A stretch of 64,000 nt of DNA from Streptomyces rhizoryzae (GTDB taxonomy: Bacteria > Actinomycetota > Actinomycetes > Streptomycetales > Streptomycetaceae): positions 62,001 to 126,000 of the forward strand of contig NZ_JALMUV010000013.1 of assembly GCF_023155275.1 (NCBI RefSeq). Reading direction: 5' to 3'. This document shows, in pieces, positions 27,901-36,319 of the stretch. A program made the position numbers and the translations under genes. The notes beneath the pieces were generated by a model that was not told where the DNA came from, did not search any database, and saw only the letters and a program-made list of their open reading frames with translations. Position 1 is the stretch's first letter, and the number at the start of each line of letters is the position of its first letter.

Positions 27901-28656
27901 GATCTGGTCGCCGAAGTCGAGCAGGTCGCGCCGGCGCTTGGCGGCGCGGTACGCGGCGACGAGGTCGAGCAGCTCCAGCCGGGCGCGGGCGGTCTCGGGG
28001 ACCTTGCGCAGGTCGGCGTTGCTGAGCTTGGCGCCGTCCAGCGCGGCGAGCAGCGCGGTGTCGTGCTCGGCGAGGTCGGCCGGTGTCACCAGGTGCTCGG
28101 CCAGCTCGGCGTCGAGCGCGAGCACGTCCTCGACCAGGGTGGGCAGCGAGGTGGTGAGCGCGGGGTACGGGCCGGGGGCGGCGCGCAGGGTGCGGGCGGC
28201 GAGCTGGAAGCGGGTGGCGTCGGCGAGCAGCCGGGCGCTGGGCTCCAGGCCGATGCGCAGGCCGTGGTCCTTCAGCAGCTGCCCGGCGAAGGCGTGGTAC
28301 GTGGAGATGCGCGGCTCGCCCGGGGGCGGTCCGTCGCCGGCCGGGCCCTCGGGGAGGGCGTCGGGGTCGGTGACGCCGGCGGCCAGCAGGGCCGCCCGGA
28401 CCCGCTCGGCCAGCTCCCCCGCCGCCTTGTTGGTGAACGTCAGCCCGAGGACCTGCTCGGGGGCGACCTGGCCGGTGCCGACCAGCCACACCACCCGGGC
28501 GGCCATCACCGTGGTCTTGCCGGAGCCGGCGCCGGCCACGATGACCTGCGGGGCGGGCGGGGCCGTGATGCACGCCGTCTGCTCCGGGGTGAACGGGATG
28601 CCCAGCAGCTCCTTGAGCTGCTCGGGGTCGGTGATGCGGGCTGACACATCGGACAC
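24925..28656 (-). CDS. adnB: AdnB-type helicase-nuclease subunit
   Basis: The start is set at GTG 28656; GTG 28647 and others are possible. About 1243 residues. It has an N-terminal UvrD-like motor (Walker A AGAGSGKTTVMA, DEYQDTSVAQ, GDPCQAIYGWRGAS, HKSKGLEWDVV) and a C-terminal RecB-type nuclease (RIDAVYKE, then FEIIDWKTGRPLPG with the catalytic D...D-x-K). In mycobacteria AdnA and AdnB form a heterodimeric DNA end-resection machine. A low-complexity insert of about 110 residues, rich in Pro/Asp/Glu (for example FEDAPFEDAPFADVP), separates motor and nuclease regions. It is downstream of and parallel to adnA. Confidence 0.88.
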   Translation of the reverse strand: MSDVSARITDPEQLKELLGIPFTPEQTACITAPPAPQVIVAGAGSGKTTVMAARVVWLVGTGQVAPEQVLGLTFTNKAAGELAERVRAALLAAGVTDPDALPEGPAGDGPPPGEPRISTYHAFAGQLLKDHGLRIGLEPSARLLADATRFQLAARTLRAAPGPYPALTTSLPTLVEDVLALDAELAEHLVTPADLAEHDTALLAALDGAKLSNADLRKVPETARARLELLDLVAAYRAAKRRRDLLDFGDQIALAATLATTRPEVGALLREEFRVVLLDEYQDTSVAQRLLLSGLFGAGGTGAPTGHAVTAVGDPCQAIYGWRGASVANLDDFPAHFPFADGTPARRFALSENRRSGGRLLDLANRLAAPLRAMHAGVEALRPAPGAERDGVVRCALLPTHAEELAWLADSLAHLVRTGTPPGGIAVLCRTAADFAAIQGELVARDVPVEVVGLSGLLHLPEIADLVAVCEVLQDPTANASLVRLLIGPRWRIGPRDLALLGRRARTLAHHAAPAGDDPERRLAAAVEGTDPAETVSLADALDTFLESGGGPDDGLPFSPEARVRFARLAAELRELRRSLADPLMDVLHRILAVTGLEVELSASPHALAARRRETLGTFLDIAAGFAAKEGGAALDGEATLLAFLGFLRTAVQYEKGLDSSLPGGENTVKVLTAHKSKGLEWDVVAVPGLVAKQFPSEQARESWLARAKVLPHALRGDAATLPGVAEWTARGVKDFKEAMKHHQETEELRLGYVTFTRPRSLLLGSGHWWGPSQKRPRGPSAFLTALREHCEAGHGEIEVWADAPEEGAENPALAAAAAEQPWPLPLDEAALARRRAAAAAVRAHLARHAPAPGAPAPAPAHDPEWPPPPADDDWPAAPEDDPYAEPAHAGFPGGGLPEDEPPYDESPYEEAAYGEPPHAPFEDAPFEDAPFADVPEQAPFDDVPHDVPHEPAPGPAPGARPRLIAQRTPEPAPAGPTDPEGPTDPADPAAPADTALLPEERRTVASWDRDLEALAAELRSSRARVRDVPLPASLTATQLLHVAADPDGFARELARPMPRPPQPAARRGTRFHAWVQSRFEELPLPLLGPDELPGAEPGEHGEITDDQDLAALKEAFARTPYATRTPFRVEVPFRMTLAGRVVRGRIDAVYKEPGPDGDRFEIIDWKTGRPLPGGAGGADPLQLAVYRLAWAERYGLAPSEVGAAFLFVRTGEVVRPARLPGRAALERILRGETPGRYPPEGR

Positions 28657-28734
28657 CGTAGCGGCCGCCACTGACAACGCCCGCCCGCACACGGCATCCG
28701 CGCAGGTCAGCGCGGTGCACGGGTCGTGGGCGGC

Positions 28735-31700
28735 TCACTCGACGATCTGGCGGCCCTCCGGCCGGGCGCTGCACGAGGCGTGGAAGGCGCAGTGCCCGCA
28801 GTGCGCGCCGGTGGTGGGCGTGAAGCGCTCCTCCAGGACGCGGCCGGCGGCGGTGGCGAGCAGGTCGCCGACCCAGTCGCCGTCCGGGGGCGGCTGGCGC
28901 TGGACGGCGGGCAGCGCATCGCCGCCCTCCTTGCGGGGCGCGCCCAGCCGCAGATGGACCAGTTCGGCGCCGCCCGGCTCCGGCCGCTGCCCCCCGAAGG
29001 CGTCGTCGAGGGCACCCTCGCGCACCGCGAGCTGGTAGACGGCCAGCTGCGGATGGCGTTCGACCTCGGGACCGGTGGGCTTCTGCTTGCCGGTCTTGAA
29101 GTCGACCACGTAGGCGCGGCCCAGGGCGTCCCGGGAGACGTGGTCCATGCTGCCGCGGATGCGGACCTCGTAGGCGCCGGCGCCGAGGGTGACGTCGAAG
29201 CCGTGCTCGGTGGCGACGGTGTCCCGGCCGAGGGTCTCGCGCTCCATGACGTGCCAGCGCAGGAAGCGCTCCAGGGCGGCGCGGGCCTGGTCCTTCTCCT
29301 GGCGGGACTTCCAGGGGGCGTCGAAGGCGAGCGCGTCCCAGACGGAGTCCAGCCGCGCCATCAGGACGGCCAGGTCGGCGGGGGTGCGGCCGGAGGCGAC
29401 CTCGTCGGCGAGGACGTGGACGACGTTGCCGAAGCCCTGGGCGGCGGTGGCCGGGGCGTCGGCCTTCACCTCGCGGCCCAGGAACCACTGGAGGGCGCAG
29501 GTGTTCGCCAGTTGGTCGAGGGCGCTGCCGGAGAGCGTGACGGGCAGGTCGCGGTCGCGCAGCGGGACCGCGTTGTGGGTGGGGTCGTCGAGGCCCCACC
29601 AGCTGTCCGGGTGCGCGGCGGGCACCAGGGGGTGGCCGTCGTCGTCGCGCAGCGCGGCCAGTCTGGCCAGCCGCTGGGCGGCCGCCTCGCGCAGCGCGGG
29701 CGCGGCCTCCGGGTCGACGGTGGTGGCGCGCAGCTCGGCGACGAGCGCGGCGACGGTCAGGGGGCGGCGCGGGCGGCCGGTGACGTCCTGCGGGGTGACG
29801 CCCAGTTCGGTCAGGAACCGGGACGGCTGGTCGCCGTCCTCGGCCGCGGCCTTGACGGCGGTGACCACCAGGCGCTCCCGGGCCCGGGTCGCGGCCACGT
29901 AGAACAGCCGGCGCTCCTCGGCGAGCAGGGCGCCGGGGGTGAGCGGTTCGGCCAGGCCGTCCCGGCCGATCCGGTCGGCCTCCAGGAGCGAGCCGCGGCG
30001 GCGCAGGTCGGGCCACAGGCCCTCCTGGACACCGGTGACGACCACCAGCCGCCATTCCAGGCCCTTGGCGCGGTGCGCGGTCATCAGGCGCACCGCGTCG
30101 GGGCGGACCGTGCGGCGGGTGAGGGTGTCGGCGGCGATGTCCTGGGCGTCCAGCTCCTCCAGGAAGTTCAGGGCGCCGCGGCCGCCGGTGCGCTCCTCGG
30201 CGCGGGCCGCGGTCTCGAAGAGGGCGACGACGGCGTCCAGGTCGCGGTCGGCGTTGCGGCCGGCGGCGCCGCCGCGGCGGGCGGCCCGCTCCAGCCGTCC
30301 GGGCCAGGGGGTGCCGTCCCACAGCTCCCACAGCGCCTCCTCGGCGGTGCCGCCGCCGGCGAGGAGTTCGCGGGCCTTGCGCAGCAGCAGGCCGAGCCGC
30401 TGGGCGCCGCGGGCGTAGCGGGGGTCGTGGGCGACCAGGCGCTCGGGCTCGGCGAGGGCGCGCGCGATCAGCTCGTCGGAGGGCGCGGGCAGCGCCCGGC
30501 CGGCCGCCCGCTCCTCCTCGCGCAGCGCCCGGCCCAGCCGCCGCAGGTCGGCGGCGTCCATCCCGCCGAGCGGGGAGGTCAGCAGGTCGATGGCGGTCTC
30601 GGGGTCGAGCGCCGGGGCGGGCGCCGCCGCCTCCGGGGGGCCGGCGTCCGCAGCGGTGTCCGCACCGCCCTGCGACCCGGTGTCCACAGGGGCCTGCGGG
30701 CCCCCCTCCGCACCGGCTTCCGGACCGGTCTCCGGCTCCGGACCGGCCTCCGGCTCCGGACCGGACCCTGTGCCGTCCTCCGCGTCCGCTGCCCCGGCGC
30801 CCCGGTCGCCGTCCGCCGCCTCCGGGGAGGCCGCGGGCCGCGGCACCCTGGGGGCACCCGGCGCGCCCGCCACCACCCGCAGGGCCGTCAGCAGCGGGGC
30901 GACCGCCGGTTCGTGGCGGAGCGGGAGGTCGTCGCCGTCGATGTCGAGGGGGATCCCGGCGGCGGTGAGCGCCCGGCGCACGGCGGGGATGGAGCGCCCC
31001 CCGGCGCGCACCAGGACGGCCATCTCGCGCCACGGCACCCCCTCCTCCAGATGGGCGCGGCGCAGCAGGTCCGCGACGTTGTCGAGTTCGGCGCCTGCCG
31101 TCGGGTACGTGTAGACCTCGACCCGGCCGCCGTCCCGTACGGGCGCGGGGTCGCGGTGGACGCGGACCGCGTCGGCGGGCAGCCGGGTCAGCGGCATCCG
31201 CCGGGTGATCAGGCGGGTGGCCGCCAGCAGGGCGGCGCCGGAGCGGCGGGAGGTGCCCAGGACGGCCACCGGGGCGGGGCCGCCGTCGGCGCGCCGGAAG
31301 GTCTCCGGGAAGTCGAGGATGCCGTTGACGTCGGCGCCGCGGAAGGCGTAGATCGCCTGGTCCGGGTCCCCGAAGGCCAGCAGCGTACGGCCCGGCGAAC
31401 CGGGGGCGGCCGGCGCGCCCCGGTTACCGGCGAGCGCGTGCAGCAGCCGCACCTGGGCGGCGTCGGTGTCCTGGTACTCGTCCACGTAGACCGCGTCGTA
31501 GGCGCCGGCCAGCCGGGCGGCGACCTCCGGCCGCTCGGCCAGCAGCACCGCGCGGTGCACCAGCTCGGCGTAGTCCAGCACGCCCTGGGCGTCCAGCACG
31601 TCGAGGTATTCGGCGAGGAAGGCGGCGGCGGCCTGCCAGTCGGGGCGGCCGGTGCGGCGGGCGAAGGCGCCCAGCGCGTCCGGACCCAGGCCCAGTTCGC

Positions 31701-32313
31701 GGCTGCGGGCCAGGACCGCGCGGACCTCGTCGGCGAAGCCGCGGGTGGTCAGGCAGGCGCGCAGCTCGTCCGGCCAGCCCACCCGGGCCAGTCCGGCCCC
31801 GGCCAGCTCCGCCTGGCCCTCCAGCAGTTCGCGGACGACGAGGTCCTGCTCGGGGCCGGACAGCAGCCGCAGCGGGTCGGCGAAGAGGTCGGCGTCCTGG
31901 TGGGCGCGGACCAGCGCGTAGCAGAAGGAGTGGAAGGTGGTGGCCTGGGGGACGCCGGGGCGGCGCCCGGTGGCCGGCTCGTCCGGGTCGGCCAGGCGCG
32001 CGGCGAGCCGGTCGCGGAGGGCGACCGCGGCCTTCCGGCTGAAGGTGAGGACGAGGATCCGCTCCGGGTCGGCGCCGTCCCGGACGCGGCGCACCACGGA
32101 CTCCACCAGCGTCGTGGTCTTGCCCGTACCGGGTCCGGCGAGCACCAGCAGCGGGCCCCCGCGGTGCGCCACCACGGCGCGCTGGGCGTCGTCCAGGACC
32201 GGCGGCCGGGTCCGCTCCGGCGGGGTGCGCACCAGCCGGTACGCGCCGGGGGCGGCCCGTCGCGCCGCCTCGCGGGACTGCGCGGCCGGGCCGGCCGGGA
32301 AGGAGGAACTCAC
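28735..32313 (-). CDS. adnA: AdnA-type helicase-nuclease subunit
   Basis: The start is GTG 32313 (VSSSFPAGPAAQ), giving 1192 residues. Helicase motifs are Walker A AGPGTGKTTTLVE, VLTFSRKAAVALRDR, DEYQDTDAAQ and FGDPDQAIYAFRGAD. The C-terminal nuclease has IRGSMDHVSRD and AYVVDFKTGKQKPT. Four Cys fit an Fe-S staple: one in NTCALQWFLG and three in HCGHCAFHASC, as in AddB/RecB-like nucleases. A Glu/Pro/Gly/Ala-rich insert of about 80 residues lies inside the motor. It is the upstream gene of an adnA-adnB pair (79 bp gap) for double-strand-break resection. Confidence 0.88.
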   Translation of the reverse strand: MSSSFPAGPAAQSREAARRAAPGAYRLVRTPPERTRPPVLDDAQRAVVAHRGGPLLVLAGPGTGKTTTLVESVVRRVRDGADPERILVLTFSRKAAVALRDRLAARLADPDEPATGRRPGVPQATTFHSFCYALVRAHQDADLFADPLRLLSGPEQDLVVRELLEGQAELAGAGLARVGWPDELRACLTTRGFADEVRAVLARSRELGLGPDALGAFARRTGRPDWQAAAAFLAEYLDVLDAQGVLDYAELVHRAVLLAERPEVAARLAGAYDAVYVDEYQDTDAAQVRLLHALAGNRGAPAAPGSPGRTLLAFGDPDQAIYAFRGADVNGILDFPETFRRADGGPAPVAVLGTSRRSGAALLAATRLITRRMPLTRLPADAVRVHRDPAPVRDGGRVEVYTYPTAGAELDNVADLLRRAHLEEGVPWREMAVLVRAGGRSIPAVRRALTAAGIPLDIDGDDLPLRHEPAVAPLLTALRVVAGAPGAPRVPRPAASPEAADGDRGAGAADAEDGTGSGPEPEAGPEPETGPEAGAEGGPQAPVDTGSQGGADTAADAGPPEAAAPAPALDPETAIDLLTSPLGGMDAADLRRLGRALREEERAAGRALPAPSDELIARALAEPERLVAHDPRYARGAQRLGLLLRKARELLAGGGTAEEALWELWDGTPWPGRLERAARRGGAAGRNADRDLDAVVALFETAARAEERTGGRGALNFLEELDAQDIAADTLTRRTVRPDAVRLMTAHRAKGLEWRLVVVTGVQEGLWPDLRRRGSLLEADRIGRDGLAEPLTPGALLAEERRLFYVAATRARERLVVTAVKAAAEDGDQPSRFLTELGVTPQDVTGRPRRPLTVAALVAELRATTVDPEAAPALREAAAQRLARLAALRDDDGHPLVPAAHPDSWWGLDDPTHNAVPLRDRDLPVTLSGSALDQLANTCALQWFLGREVKADAPATAAQGFGNVVHVLADEVASGRTPADLAVLMARLDSVWDALAFDAPWKSRQEKDQARAALERFLRWHVMERETLGRDTVATEHGFDVTLGAGAYEVRIRGSMDHVSRDALGRAYVVDFKTGKQKPTGPEVERHPQLAVYQLAVREGALDDAFGGQRPEPGGAELVHLRLGAPRKEGGDALPAVQRQPPPDGDWVGDLLATAAGRVLEERFTPTTGAHCGHCAFHASCSARPEGRQIVE

Positions 32314-32493
32314 GTGGATCGCCGGTCCTGGGGAGGAGGTGCTGGTCGGATGCGGTGCCGCCGGGCGGCGCGGCCGTCCGGGGCACGGGGCGGCCGGCGC
32401 GGCGGAACGGCCGGCCCTGCGACCGTACCGGCTCCGGGAACAGGACCGAAAAGCCGGAGGCCAGGACCGGCGACCCCGGAGGCCGGCCCCCCG

Positions 32494-32533
32494 AGGCCGG
32501 GCCCCGAAAGCCGGAGGCCGGGCCCCGAAAGCC
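32494..32533. repeat. 21-bp tandem repeat between adnA and the ATL gene
   Basis: The sequence aggccgggccccgaaagcc occurs at 32494-32512 and again at 32515-32533 (period 21). It lies in the 230-bp non-coding stretch (32314-32543) between the adnA start and the end of the alkyltransferase-like gene. I see no other gene in that stretch. Confidence 0.7.
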
Positions 32534-32543
32534 CCCGCCCCCG

Positions 32544-33020
32544 TCACCCACCCCCCGAAGCGCCCCCGCCCCCGTCGCCGTCGCCGTCCCCGTCCCACCG
32601 CGCCCGCCGCATGTCGATGCGCGGTAGGTGGCCCCCGGCCGCCGCGCCGGGGCCGCGCAGGGGGGTGCCCTCGTCGCGGTAGTGGGCCAGGGCGCGCAGC
32701 TCGCTGCCGGGGAGCAGGACGCCGTCCGCGCGCACCACCCGCCACCAGGGCACCGCGCCGCCGTAGAGGGCCATCACCCGGCCCACCTGCCGGGGTCCGC
32801 CGCGCACCGGCGGCTCCTCGCTCCGCAGCCACTCCGCGACGTCCCCGTACGTCATGACCTTGCCGGGCGGGATCAGCTCGGCGACGCCGAGGACCCGCTC
32901 CGCGTAGTCCGGGAGCTCGGCGGTGACGGCCGGCGGGCCGCCCGCCGGGCCGGCGCGGTCGCCGGCCGGACCGGCGCCGTCCGGGTCCCCGGTCCCCTTC
33001 GTTCGGCTCGTTCGGCTCAT
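32544..33020 (-). CDS. Alkyltransferase-like (ATL) protein, MGMT family
   Basis: The 158-residue product (ATG 33020 chosen; ATG 33029 possible) has the MGMT DNA-binding domain: YAERVLGVAELIPPGKVMTY and GDVAEWL. The active-site PCHR of true O6-alkylguanine transferases is replaced by PWWRV, so it cannot accept the alkyl group. ATL proteins bind O6-alkylguanine and hand the lesion to nucleotide excision repair. The tail is Asp/Gly repeat. It lies upstream of adnA on the same strand, in a repair-gene neighbourhood. Confidence 0.87.
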   Translation of the reverse strand: MSRTSRTKGTGDPDGAGPAGDRAGPAGGPPAVTAELPDYAERVLGVAELIPPGKVMTYGDVAEWLRSEEPPVRGGPRQVGRVMALYGGAVPWWRVVRADGVLLPGSELRALAHYRDEGTPLRGPGAAAGGHLPRIDMRRARWDGDGDGDGGGGASGGG

Positions 33021-33199
33021 TCGGCCCATCCTGCCGCACAGCACCGACAATGGGGGTGGACGTCCGGTTCCGCACCGGCCGGGGCGGGCGGCCGGCGACC
33101 GTCCGCGGTGGGGGTGGTTCCACTTCCCGTGGCCGCCAAATGCACCCTGATGCCTCCCCGGACCGGACGGCCGTGCCACCATCTTCCGGACGGTGACTG

Positions 33200-36100
33200 G
33201 TGATACGAGATCAAGAAGAGACGGCCGAGCAGCAGGGTGCGGCGCCTCCACGGGAGGCGGGCGCCCCTGACGCGCTGGCCGGCGGCACCGGCACCGCCCC
33301 GGGTCCGACCGCAGGAGCCGCCCGGCCGCAGGGGCCGCGGACCGCGGACCAGGGGAAGCAGCGACGGGAGCCGGCCCCGGCCCCCGCTACCGAAAAGGCG
33401 AGCACGATCGAGAAGGCCGAACGACCCGAGGCGTCCGCGAGGCCGGGCCGGCCCACGGCGCCCGAGCCACCCGAGCGGCAGCAGCCCGCCCGGCGGACGG
33501 AGGAGAGCGCACCGGCCGACGCGTCGGCGCCGCTCCCCGACGCGCCGCCGGAGCACCACAAGACCGCGGACGGCGCCCCCGGGGGCCCGCCCCGCGGCGG
33601 CGCGCACCGCGCCGAGGGCGGCCCGCCGGACACCGGCGAGTTCGACGTCGACCGCCTCGCGGTGGACGAGCCGCTGCTGCCCGCGCGGGTGCACCGCCCC
33701 GCCGACCTGCTCCGGCTGCTGCTCGGCATCGCCGGGATCGCGCTGGTGCTGGCGCTGGCGACGTTCGCGCACGGCACCACCCAGGGCCTGAAGAACGACA
33801 TCGGGCAGGGCGCCGGCGCGGCCCCGCCGCTGCTGATCAACCTCGCCGGACTGGCCTCCAGCGTCCTGGTGCTGATCGTGCCGGTGGCGTACGCGGTGGA
33901 GCGCCTGATCAAACGGGACGGGCTGCGGATCGCGGACGGGGTGCTGGCCGCCGTCCTGGCGCACGGGGTCTCGCTCGCCACCGACCTGTGGGTCGCCGAG
34001 GCCGCGCCCGCCTCGATCCGCAGCGCGCTGACCCAGCCGCTGGCCAACGGGGCGCTCTCCGCCCCCGTCCACAGCTACCTGGCGCCGGTGATCGCCTATA
34101 TGACGGCCGTCGGGATGTCCCGGCGGCCCCGGTGGCGGGTGGCGATGTGGTGCGTCCTGCTGCTGGACGCGTTCGCGGTGCTGATCGGCCGGTACACCAC
34201 GCCGTTCGCCATCGTGGTGACGGTGCTGATCGGCTGGACCGTGGCGTTCGGCACCCTCTACGCGGTCGGCTCCCCCAACGTCCGCCCCACCGGGCAGAAC
34301 CTCCTCGCCGGCCTGCGGCGGGTCGGCTTCCGGCCGGTCAGCGCCCGCCGCGCGGAGGACGCCGGCCCCGAGCACGCCGACCGGGGCCGCCGCTACCTCG
34401 TCACCCTGGAGGACGGCCCGCCCATCGACGTCACCGTGGTGGACCGCGAGCAGCAGGCCCAGGGCTTCTTCTACCGCGTGTGGCGGCGGCTGTCGCTGCG
34501 CGGCATCAACCAGCGCCGCAGCCTCCAGTCGCTGCGCCAGGCGCTGGAGCAGGAGGCGCTGCTGGCGTACGCGGCGATCGCGGCGGGTGCCGCCGCCCCC
34601 AAGCTGATCGCCACCTCCGAGCTGGGCCCGGACGCGGTGATGCTGGTCTACGAGCACATCGGCGGCCGCACCTTCGACCAGCTCGCGGACGAGGAGATCA
34701 CCGACGAGCTGATGCACAGCGCCTGGCGGCAGGTGGCCGCGCTCCAGTCGCGGCGGATCGCGCACCGCAGGCTGGTCGGGGACGCCCTGCTGGTGGATCG
34801 TTCCGGCAACATCGTGCTGACCGATCTGCGGGGCGGCGAGATCGCCGCCGGTGATCTGGTGCTGCGGATGGACATCGCCCAGCTGCTGGCCACCTGCGGG
34901 CTGCGGGTGGGGGCCGAGCGGGCGGTCGCCGCGGCGGTGGAGGTGCTCGGTCCGGACGCGGTGGCCGACAGCCTGCCGCTGCTCCAGCCGATCGCGCTCA
35001 GCCGCACCACCCGCGCCACGCTGCGCCAGCGGGCCCGGGAGCGCTCCGCGCGGGAGCGCGAGGCGGTGCTCGCCGCCTCGCAGGCCGCCAAGGAGGCGCG
35101 GGCCCAGGAGGCGCAGGGCCCCCAGGACCGCAAGGCGCTGCGGGCCCAGCGCAACGCCGAGAAGACCGCCGAGAAGCGGGCGCTGGAGGAGGCGTCGGAG
35201 GAGGCCCTGGAGGAGGACCTGCTCGCCCAGATCCGCCGCCAGGTGCTGCTGGTCCGGCCGACCGCGGTGATCGAGCCGGCGAAGCTGGAGCGGCTGAGCC
35301 CGCGCATCCTGATCAGCTGGATCGCCGGCGCGTTCGCGGCCTACGTCCTGCTGTCGCAGCTCACCAACTTCAACCTCGGCGATGTGATCAACCAGGCCCG
35401 GTGGGTGTGGGTGCTGGTGGCGGCGTTCTTCTCGGCGCTGACGTACGTCGCGGCGGCGATGAGCCTGCTCGGCTTCGTCACCGAGAAGGTCTCCTTCCTC
35501 CGGACGCTGAACGCGCAGGTGGCGGGCGACTTCGTGAAGCTGGTGGCGCCCACCGCGATCGGCGGCGTGGCGCTGAACACCCGCTTCCTCCAGCGGGCCG
35601 GGGTGCGGCCGGGCCTGGCGGTGGCGAGCGTCGGCGCGTCCCAGCTGTTCGGGCTGGGCAGCCACATCGTGCTGCTGCTGGCGTTCGGCTATCTGACCGG
35701 CACCGAGCACGCCCCGCAGATCTCGCCGTCCCGGACGGTCATCGCCGGTCTGCTGACGGTGGCGGTGCTGGTGCTGGTGGTGACCGCGGTGCCGGTGCTG
35801 CGCAAGTTCGTGGTGACCCGGCTGCGATCGCTGTTCGCCGGGGTGGTGCCGCGCATGCTGGACATCCTCCAGCGGCCGCGGAAGCTGGTCACCGGCATCG
35901 GCGGGATGCTGCTGCTGACCGCGGCGAACGTGATGTGCCTGGACGCCTCGATCCGGGCGTTCGGCGGCGGCGACCAGATCAGCTACGCCGGTATCGCGGT
36001 GGCCTTCCTGGCAGGCAACGCACTGGGGTCGGCGGCGCCGACCCCGGGCGGGGTGGGCGCGGTGGAGGCCGCGCTGATCGGTGCGCTGACCTTCGGCGGG

Positions 36101-36217
36101 CTGCCGGCCGACACCGCCCTGCCGGCGGTGCTGCTCTTCCGCCTGATGGTGTTCTGGCTGCCGGTGCTGCCGGGCTGGATGGCCTTCACCTTCATGACCC
36201 GCAAGGGCGAGATCTGA
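33200..36217 (+). CDS. Membrane protein: kinase-like domain fused to LPG-synthase-type flippase domain
   Basis: The 1005-residue protein starts at GTG 33200. Residues 1-165 are disordered (Pro/Ala/Glu/Arg). About six membrane segments follow (170-355). Residues about 390-640 look like a protein-kinase/aminoglycoside-phosphotransferase fold with MLVYEHIGGRTFDQL, an HRRL catalytic-loop-like motif (IAHRRLVGDALLVDRSGN) and TDLRGGE in place of DFG. A charged helical linker (630-690) leads to a YbhN/UPF0104 multi-pass domain (700-1000), as in lysylphosphatidylglycerol flippases. No aminoacyl-transferase domain is present. A role in envelope lipid modification or export is inferred. Confidence 0.82.
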   Translation: MIRDQEETAEQQGAAPPREAGAPDALAGGTGTAPGPTAGAARPQGPRTADQGKQRREPAPAPATEKASTIEKAERPEASARPGRPTAPEPPERQQPARRTEESAPADASAPLPDAPPEHHKTADGAPGGPPRGGAHRAEGGPPDTGEFDVDRLAVDEPLLPARVHRPADLLRLLLGIAGIALVLALATFAHGTTQGLKNDIGQGAGAAPPLLINLAGLASSVLVLIVPVAYAVERLIKRDGLRIADGVLAAVLAHGVSLATDLWVAEAAPASIRSALTQPLANGALSAPVHSYLAPVIAYMTAVGMSRRPRWRVAMWCVLLLDAFAVLIGRYTTPFAIVVTVLIGWTVAFGTLYAVGSPNVRPTGQNLLAGLRRVGFRPVSARRAEDAGPEHADRGRRYLVTLEDGPPIDVTVVDREQQAQGFFYRVWRRLSLRGINQRRSLQSLRQALEQEALLAYAAIAAGAAAPKLIATSELGPDAVMLVYEHIGGRTFDQLADEEITDELMHSAWRQVAALQSRRIAHRRLVGDALLVDRSGNIVLTDLRGGEIAAGDLVLRMDIAQLLATCGLRVGAERAVAAAVEVLGPDAVADSLPLLQPIALSRTTRATLRQRARERSAREREAVLAASQAAKEARAQEAQGPQDRKALRAQRNAEKTAEKRALEEASEEALEEDLLAQIRRQVLLVRPTAVIEPAKLERLSPRILISWIAGAFAAYVLLSQLTNFNLGDVINQARWVWVLVAAFFSALTYVAAAMSLLGFVTEKVSFLRTLNAQVAGDFVKLVAPTAIGGVALNTRFLQRAGVRPGLAVASVGASQLFGLGSHIVLLLAFGYLTGTEHAPQISPSRTVIAGLLTVAVLVLVVTAVPVLRKFVVTRLRSLFAGVVPRMLDILQRPRKLVTGIGGMLLLTAANVMCLDASIRAFGGGDQISYAGIAVAFLAGNALGSAAPTPGGVGAVEAALIGALTFGGLPADTALPAVLLFRLMVFWLPVLPGWMAFTFMTRKGEI

Positions 36218-36240
36218 CACCGGCCCCCCGGGGCGCACCA

Positions 36241-36285
36241 TGCGGAAGGCGCCGGTCCGTCGCAGACGGACCGGCGCCTTCCGCA
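36241..36285. terminator. Bidirectional terminator, 21-bp perfect stem
   Basis: A perfect 21-bp inverted repeat (36241-36261 with 36265-36285) with the loop GCA lies between the convergent flippase-like gene and moeZ. It is among the longest perfect hairpins in the window. Confidence 0.8.
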
Positions 36286-36319
36286 CAGTCGGCCGAGCGG
36301 AACGGCCGCCGTGCCCGGC

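Noticed and set aside
24730..28644. Very long plus-strand open frame opposite adnB
   Set aside because: It is the antisense shadow of adnB in GC-rich DNA; its composition is Gly/Arg/Val/Gln-rich and has no domain, while the minus strand has all helicase and nuclease motifs.
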